28,638 nt of DNA from JAJYSO01 sp964451785 (GTDB lineage: Bacteria > Bacteroidota > Bacteroidia > Flavobacteriales > Flavobacteriaceae): assembly GCA_964451785.1 (NCBI GenBank), contig CAYVJG010000035.1:1-28638 (forward strand), in the 5' to 3' direction. The position numbers and the translations under genes were made by a program. Below the pieces are notes generated by a model. That model did no database searches. It was given only the letters and a program-made list of their open reading frames with translations, and was not told the origin of the DNA. Every line of letters starts with the position of its first letter. Position 1 is the first letter of the stretch. This document shows positions 24,728-28,638 of this stretch, in pieces.

Positions 24728-25036
24728 ATGTCTTATTCTATTTTACACGACGATATAGAGACTGTAAAAGCAGCGGTGCAAAATGCTGCTATTTTACTGG
24801 ATGTGCGCTCAGATGAAGAATTTTTAGAAGGAAGCGCTGCAGGAGCAGCACACATTCCTATTGACCAAATTCCTCAACGCTTAAAAGAGCTGAATCCGGA
24901 AGAAACTTATGTGGTTTTTTGCCGATCAGGACAACGCAGCGACATGGTGCAGCGTTTTTTACTGCAAAATGGATTTGAAAACGTACTCAACGGCGGATCT
25001 TTCGGAATGATGATTGACTTAGTGGGTACAAACTAA
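24728..25036 (+). CDS. Single-domain rhodanese-like protein
   Basis: A 102-aa rhodanese-fold protein, which usually carries sulfur as a cysteine persulfide. The CH2A-like DVRSDEEF (25-32), the active loop CRSGQRS with C65, and HIPIDQIPQRL are all present, so it should be catalytically competent. No signal peptide. Its stop codon overlaps that of the convergent HNH gene: the CTAA at 25033-25036 encodes TAA on one strand and TAG on the other. Confidence 0.93.
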   Translation: MSYSILHDDIETVKAAVQNAAILLDVRSDEEFLEGSAAGAAHIPIDQIPQRLKELNPEETYVVFCRSGQRSDMVQRFLLQNGFENVLNGGSFGMMIDLVGTN

Positions 25037-25800
25037 TTTGTTGACGCTTTCTTAACTTTAATATGCCCCCAATTTTCACCACTTTTGATGCGTCTAATAT
25101 GCGTTTCAGAAACTTCAAATTCTTTGGCAATTAACCGAACCGGGCGCTCGCGTTGCAGCTGCATTTTGATGCGCATCACTTGCGTAGAAGTCAGTTTCCA
25201 AGCCTTTTTGCGTTTGCGGTATTTGATATTGTATTTGCGTTGACGTTTTTCGGCAATGACATAAGGACTGTTAAATTGATGTTTTCTATTGTCTTCAGGG
25301 GTCATCCATTGCAAATTGTCAACACAATTGTTGAGCTTGTTGTAGTCGAGATGAGAAATTACCGTTTCTTGGGGTTTAGGAAGTGGTAAGAAATAGTCTG
25401 CTACCACACGATGGATAAGTAGTGTTAAATTAACGGTTCGACGTTTAAAATCCTTTTTTTTAAGCTTCCTTAAGTGCTCTTTTTTTTGCTCAATTCTGCT
25501 AGCTAAACGTATGATTTTTGGAGGGTATTCTCCAGCATAGACAAGCGCTCTGTGGCGCTGAATCATTTGCCCGATTTCAACTTCATAATCTTGAAACTCG
25601 GCTTCCTTTTCGGGTGCTCTTACTTTGAATAACTTGATAGCAATTGACGGGTAGCCCTCGCGAAGAGAGCCTTTTAAAATACGACCTTGAGCAATTTTGT
25701 TAAATGAACGTATTCGCCCTAAATTAGAAATTTCATAACGCGTTTTGTTGGTACACTCAAAGTCAATGTCTAGTGTAATTGTTTTCCAAATCTCTTCCAC
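25033..25800 (-). CDS. Free-standing NUMOD4-HNH-HTH protein, homing-endonuclease-like
   Basis: A 255-aa basic protein with the parts of an HNH homing endonuclease. An N-terminal NUMOD4 motif (EIWKTI...YEISNLGRIRSF, about 3-33) comes first. A basic helical insert (about 75-120) precedes an HNH_3-like core with H130 (LLIHRVVADYF), H150 (VISHLDYNKLNN) and N154/N157, then LQWMTPEDNRKH. A C-terminal helix-turn-helix (about 204-240, ending SETHIRRIKSGENWGHI) closes it. The catalytic histidines and asparagines appear intact. It is not inside an intron or another gene. It may be a mobile endonuclease at an intergenic site, or a domesticated DNA-binding protein; I cannot tell which. Confidence 0.82.
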   Translation of the reverse strand: MEEIWKTITLDIDFECTNKTRYEISNLGRIRSFNKIAQGRILKGSLREGYPSIAIKLFKVRAPEKEAEFQDYEVEIGQMIQRHRALVYAGEYPPKIIRLASRIEQKKEHLRKLKKKDFKRRTVNLTLLIHRVVADYFLPLPKPQETVISHLDYNKLNNCVDNLQWMTPEDNRKHQFNSPYVIAEKRQRKYNIKYRKRKKAWKLTSTQVMRIKMQLQRERPVRLIAKEFEVSETHIRRIKSGENWGHIKVKKASTN

Positions 25801-25933
25801 AAACCTTCTATTTTATGTCCAAATATTTAAATTATTCAATTAGCTGTGAAAAACAATTTGTTAATTAGTTAAAGTTTAACAGGTTAGGGGTTTGATGAAC
25901 AGGTTTGTAGGCGGACTTATTTTAGTAGGCATC
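25801..25933. other. Spacer upstream of the NUMOD4/HNH gene
   Basis: AT-rich non-coding sequence that should hold the promoter of the minus-strand HNH gene; I see no consensus -7/-33 pair. A 41-codon plus-strand frame starts at 25895 and runs into the adjacent repeat copy; I do not regard it as a gene. Confidence 0.5.
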
Positions 25934-26064
25934 TTATACCAGTTAGAATTATTTTATAGTCCGATTTATAATATTTTTTATAGGTATAATACCGTGGTTT
26001 ATAAATTACTAGTACAATGAGATCGCTGTAGAAATTGGTCTATATAATTTGCCCATACGGTATT
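25934..26064. repeat. 131-bp MITE-like repeat, copy B
   Basis: Second copy of the element at 13086-13215, in the same orientation. The two share TTATACCAGTTAGAATTATTTT, AGTCCGATTTA, GGTATAATACCGTGG, AGTACAATGAGA and CCATACGGTATT, with scattered substitutions and one single-base indel. It lies between the HNH gene and the peptidase promoter region, ending 34 bp before the peptidase ATG. No transposase is encoded. Confidence 0.8.
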
Positions 26065-26089
26065 ATTTTTTCTTGCGCAGTTTAAACTT

Positions 26090-26097
26090 TACCTTTG
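26090..26097 (+). promoter_or_regulatory. Candidate -7 box (TACCTTTG) at the peptidase start
   Basis: TAnnTTTG match ending one base before the ATG at 26099. A TTG at 26073-26075 is closer than the usual 17-19-base spacing (14 bases). If real, the transcript would begin at or just after the ATG. Confidence 0.4.
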
Positions 26098-26098
26098 C

Positions 26099-28195
26099 AT
26101 GTTGAAAATTGAAAATAGTGATAAGTTGAATCAATCCATTATACCTCCAAAAGTCAAGAAAATAGCCAAGAAATTAGAGATACACAACGATGTACGTATC
26201 GATAATTACTATTGGATGAATGAACGTGAAAATCAGGATGTGCTAGCGTACTTGAATGCTGAAAATGCCTATTATGATCAAATGACAGCGCATACTAAAT
26301 CTTTTCAAGAGAATTTATTTGAAGAAATGAAATCGCGTTTAAAACTCGATGATGAATCAGTGCCCTACAAACGTCGTGGGTATTGGTATTATGTACGTTA
26401 TGAAAAAACGGGTGATTACCCTATTTTCTGTCGTAAAAAAGAAAGCTTAGAAGCCGAAGAAGAAATCATGTTTGATGCCAATGAAATGGCAAAAGATTAT
26501 GAATATTTCAACTTAGGTGGAATCGCTGTAAGTCCAAATAATAAATTGGCTGCTTTTGCAGTAGATACGGTGAGCCGACGTCAGTATGTGATTCGTATTA
26601 AAAACTTGGAAACTGGTGAAATTGCTGAAGATGCAATTCCTAATACGACTGCCAGCGTAGCTTGGGCCAATGATAATAAAACATTTTTTTATACTAAAAA
26701 AGATGCGCAGACACTGCGTTCTGATCAGGTGTATAAACACGTTATTGGCACCTCAGCAGAGGATGATGTGTTGGTGTTTAAAGAAGAAGATGAAACCTTT
26801 AACAGTGGCGTTTATCGTTCAAAATCAGGGCAGTTTATCATTGTGGCCAGCAGTAGCACCTTAAGTGATGAATATCGTATTTTAAATGCAGATACCCCTG
26901 ATGGCAAATTCAAAATGTTTCAAACGCGCACAGCTGATTTAGAATATGGCGTAGCACATTATGGCGATTATTTTTATATAGTTACCAATAAAGACAAGGC
27001 GACAAACTTCAAATTGATGCGTACCCCAATTGCTGCTACAGAAGCTGAAAACTGGGAAGAAGTTATCCCGCATCGCCAGGATGTTTTACTAGAAGATATA
27101 GATATTTTTAAAGACTATCTGGTGGTGAGTGAACGCACTAATGGCTTGAGTAAATTGCGTGTGATGCGTTGGGATGATACCGAAGATTATTACTTGCCTT
27201 TTGAAAGTGAAACCTATACCGCAGGAACTGGTCATAACCCGGAATTTGATACGCCGTTTTTGCGTTATGGCTTTAACGGAATGGCTACTCCGGGGCAGGT
27301 GATAGACTACAACATGGCTACCAAAGAAAGCGTCGTTATCAAAGAGCAAGAAGTGCTAGACCCTAACTTTGATAAAACTAATTATTACGCTAAACGCGTG
27401 TGGGCTACAGCTGAAGATGGTACTAAAATTCCGATGTCCGTTGTCTATAAAAAAGGTTTGGTGTTTGACGGCTCTAATCCGTTGTTGATCTACGGTTATG
27501 GCAGTTATGGACACACGGTAGATCCTACGTTTTCTACCACGCGATTGAGTTTGCTCGACCGCGGATTTATTTTTGCTATTGCGCACATTCGAGGTAGCGA
27601 ATACCTAGGACGTAACTGGTATGAAACCGGCAAATTAGAAACCAAAGCTAATACCTTTACTGATTTTATAGCCTGTTCTAAGTATTTGATTACACACAAT
27701 TATACTTCTCCTGAACATTTATATGCTATGGGTGGATCAGCCGGAGGTTTGTTGATGGGAGCAATTCTAAATATGGCGCCTGAGTTGTATAACGGCGTAT
27801 TGGCTGCTGTTCCTTTTGTCGATGTGGTAACCACTATGCTCGATGATTCTATTCCGTTGACTACTGGAGAATATGACGAATGGGGAAATCCTAATGACGA
27901 ACGCTTTTATCACATCATGAAGGCCTATTCTCCTTATGATAATGTAGCGGCTAAGGATTATCCCAATATTCTAGTTACCACAGGGTTTCACGACTCTCAA
28001 GTGCAGTATTGGGAGCCGGCAAAATGGGTGGCTAAGTTGCGTGAATTAAAAACAGATAGCAATAAGTTGCTCTTCCATATCAACATGGATGCCGGGCACG
28101 GCGGCGCTTCTGGACGCTTTGAATCGCTTAAAGAACTCGCTGAAGAGTATGCATTTATGCTTGATTTAGAGGATAAAATGATACTGATTAATTAA
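26099..28195 (+). CDS. S9A prolyl oligopeptidase family, oligopeptidase B-like
   Basis: A 698-aa serine peptidase with an N-terminal seven-bladed beta-propeller (about 75-420) and a C-terminal alpha/beta-hydrolase domain. The catalytic triad is clear: S547 in GGSAGGLLMG, D632 in GFHDSQVQYWEPAKW, H667 in MDAGHGG. The context VPFVDVVTTMLDDSIPLTTGEYDEWGNP matches oligopeptidase B (protease II), which cleaves short peptides after basic residues. No signal peptide, so cytoplasmic. The ATG at 26099 directly follows a -7 box, so translation may be leaderless or begin at the TTG at 26126-26128. It is followed by a strong terminator. Confidence 0.94.
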   Translation: MLKIENSDKLNQSIIPPKVKKIAKKLEIHNDVRIDNYYWMNERENQDVLAYLNAENAYYDQMTAHTKSFQENLFEEMKSRLKLDDESVPYKRRGYWYYVRYEKTGDYPIFCRKKESLEAEEEIMFDANEMAKDYEYFNLGGIAVSPNNKLAAFAVDTVSRRQYVIRIKNLETGEIAEDAIPNTTASVAWANDNKTFFYTKKDAQTLRSDQVYKHVIGTSAEDDVLVFKEEDETFNSGVYRSKSGQFIIVASSSTLSDEYRILNADTPDGKFKMFQTRTADLEYGVAHYGDYFYIVTNKDKATNFKLMRTPIAATEAENWEEVIPHRQDVLLEDIDIFKDYLVVSERTNGLSKLRVMRWDDTEDYYLPFESETYTAGTGHNPEFDTPFLRYGFNGMATPGQVIDYNMATKESVVIKEQEVLDPNFDKTNYYAKRVWATAEDGTKIPMSVVYKKGLVFDGSNPLLIYGYGSYGHTVDPTFSTTRLSLLDRGFIFAIAHIRGSEYLGRNWYETGKLETKANTFTDFIACSKYLITHNYTSPEHLYAMGGSAGGLLMGAILNMAPELYNGVLAAVPFVDVVTTMLDDSIPLTTGEYDEWGNPNDERFYHIMKAYSPYDNVAAKDYPNILVTTGFHDSQVQYWEPAKWVAKLRELKTDSNKLLFHINMDAGHGGASGRFESLKELAEEYAFMLDLEDKMILIN

Positions 28196-28220
28196 GCGCT
28201 AGTTTGATTACTTTATAACA

Positions 28221-28260
28221 AAAACCCTCGGGAGTGACTCAAAACTCTACGAGGGTTTTA
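28221..28260 (+). terminator. Terminator after the oligopeptidase gene
   Basis: 'aaaaccctcg' (28221-28230) pairs exactly with 'cgagggtttt' (28250-28259), with an inner gagt/actc pair. It lies 25 bp past the stop codon. Confidence 0.88.
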
Positions 28261-28287
28261 TACAAAAGATAACTGAAGTTTTATTTC

Positions 28288-28449
28288 ATACGGAAGTGAC
28301 ATTCAAAATGGACCAATCTTCCTGTTAAAATCACAAATCTCTGCGTTATAAATGCTCGTCATAGCTATGGCTATGCCTGTGCTTTTTGCCTTGACCTTTG
28401 AAATTTTAACGACAAAATATTTAGTCTATTTTAAAAATCATTTCCGTAT
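28288..28449. repeat. 162-bp nested palindromic element
   Basis: The ends are 26-bp imperfect inverted repeats (ATACGGAAGTGACATTCAAAATGGAC against ATACGGAAATGATTTTTAAAATAGAC read from the other side; about 21 of 26 match). Inside is a second pair, 'gttaaaatcacaaa' with the complement of 'tttgaaattttaac', and a central hairpin catagc-tatg-gctatg (28360-28375). It encodes nothing. The central sequence resembles an intergenic repeat I recall from Flavobacteriaceae genomes. It ends 18 bp before the pnuC ATG. Confidence 0.75.
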
Positions 28450-28467
28450 CAGTTGAAAATTGCGCGT

Positions 28468-28638
28468 ATGGAAGAGTTGTGGTCTTTTTTGGTAGAACCT
28501 TATCAAACCTATTCTACTGTTCAAATTTTATTAGAAATTATCGCGGCAAGCCTAGGGGTGGCAAGTACTTATTTATCGATGAAACGCCATATAGGCGTGT
28601 TTCCTACCGGAATTATTTCGACAGGAATTTATATTTAT
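28468..28638 (+). CDS. pnuC: PnuC-family nicotinamide riboside transporter (partial, 5' end)
   Basis: The first 57 codons of a gene that runs off the right edge. A short N-terminal segment (MEELWSFLVEPYQTYST) is followed by a first transmembrane helix (about 19-37) and then KRHIGVFPTGIISTGIYIY, which matches the conserved start of the PnuC family (the FPTGIIST motif). PnuC proteins take up nicotinamide riboside or, in related members, other vitamins such as thiamine. The substrate cannot be judged from this fragment. A TTG at 28453 is also in frame, but ATG fits better. Confidence 0.82.
   Translation, partial: MEELWSFLVEPYQTYSTVQILLEIIAASLGVASTYLSMKRHIGVFPTGIISTGIYIY

Noticed and set aside
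25033..25800. Part of a restriction or phage-defence system because of the HNH nuclease
   Set aside because: No methyltransferase, sensor or other defence partner is adjacent, and the NUMOD4 architecture points to the homing-endonuclease family.
25895..26020. 41-codon plus-strand frame running into repeat copy B, encoding a hydrophobic peptide
   Set aside because: The matching frame in copy A has a stop codon (TAG) and a single-base indel, and substitutions between the copies are not biased to third positions, so the repeat shows no sign of coding constraint.

Overview
The window reads as a chromosome segment from a member of the Flavobacteriaceae (Bacteroidota). The evidence is the gldB-gldC gliding-motility pair, a Bacteroidota-type TamB and LptD, the mevalonate enzyme MvaD, an S9A oligopeptidase, several -7 boxes of the form TAnnTTTG, frequent TTG starts, and AT-rich spacers without clear Shine-Dalgarno sequences. 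No rRNA, tRNA, CRISPR array, phage module or intact transposase was seen.

Layout. 1-513 is a gene-free spacer with palindromic repeats. 514-4329 (-) is a large secreted multidomain GH31 glycosidase. 4564-4944 (-) is a MazG/PRA-PH-like pyrophosphohydrolase, divergent from a 62-aa two-helix membrane protein. A minus-strand cluster follows, transcribed tsaD, rsmE, mvaD (8061 down to 5183). TamB (8222-12625, +) diverges from tsaD and ends at a terminator shared with ridA (-). A 605-bp spacer (13085-13689) holds copy A of a roughly 130-bp repeat and three short-loop hairpins. lptD (-) diverges from a plus-strand run of amidase, MCE/MlaD-like protein and a membrane-bound 2x[4Fe-4S] protein (to 20038). 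Then come a 38-codon candidate membrane protein, a ferredoxin-reductase-like flavoprotein with a hemerythrin (both -), and a 5'-truncated outer-membrane receptor remnant. gldB-gldC, a rhodanese, a convergent NUMOD4/HNH/HTH protein, copy B of the 130-bp repeat and an oligopeptidase B-like gene follow. After a second, unrelated 162-bp palindromic element the window ends inside pnuC.

Functionally the centre of the window is envelope biogenesis: TamB (outer-membrane protein/lipid transport), LptD (LPS insertion), a peptidoglycan amidase and an MCE lipid-transport protein lie close together, followed by the gliding lipoprotein GldB. The left cluster is housekeeping (t6A tRNA modification, 16S rRNA methylation, isoprenoid synthesis).

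I see no new multi-gene system such as a defence island or secretion machine. The observations most worth a second look are the non-coding repeats (a repeated 130-bp element abutting ridA and sitting upstream of the peptidase gene, a 162-bp nested palindrome, a 36-bp perfect palindrome, a three-hairpin cluster), the dockerin plus cohesin-like tail on the GH31 enzyme, a receptor remnant flanked by short direct repeats beside gldB, and several genes whose true starts appear to be non-ATG.
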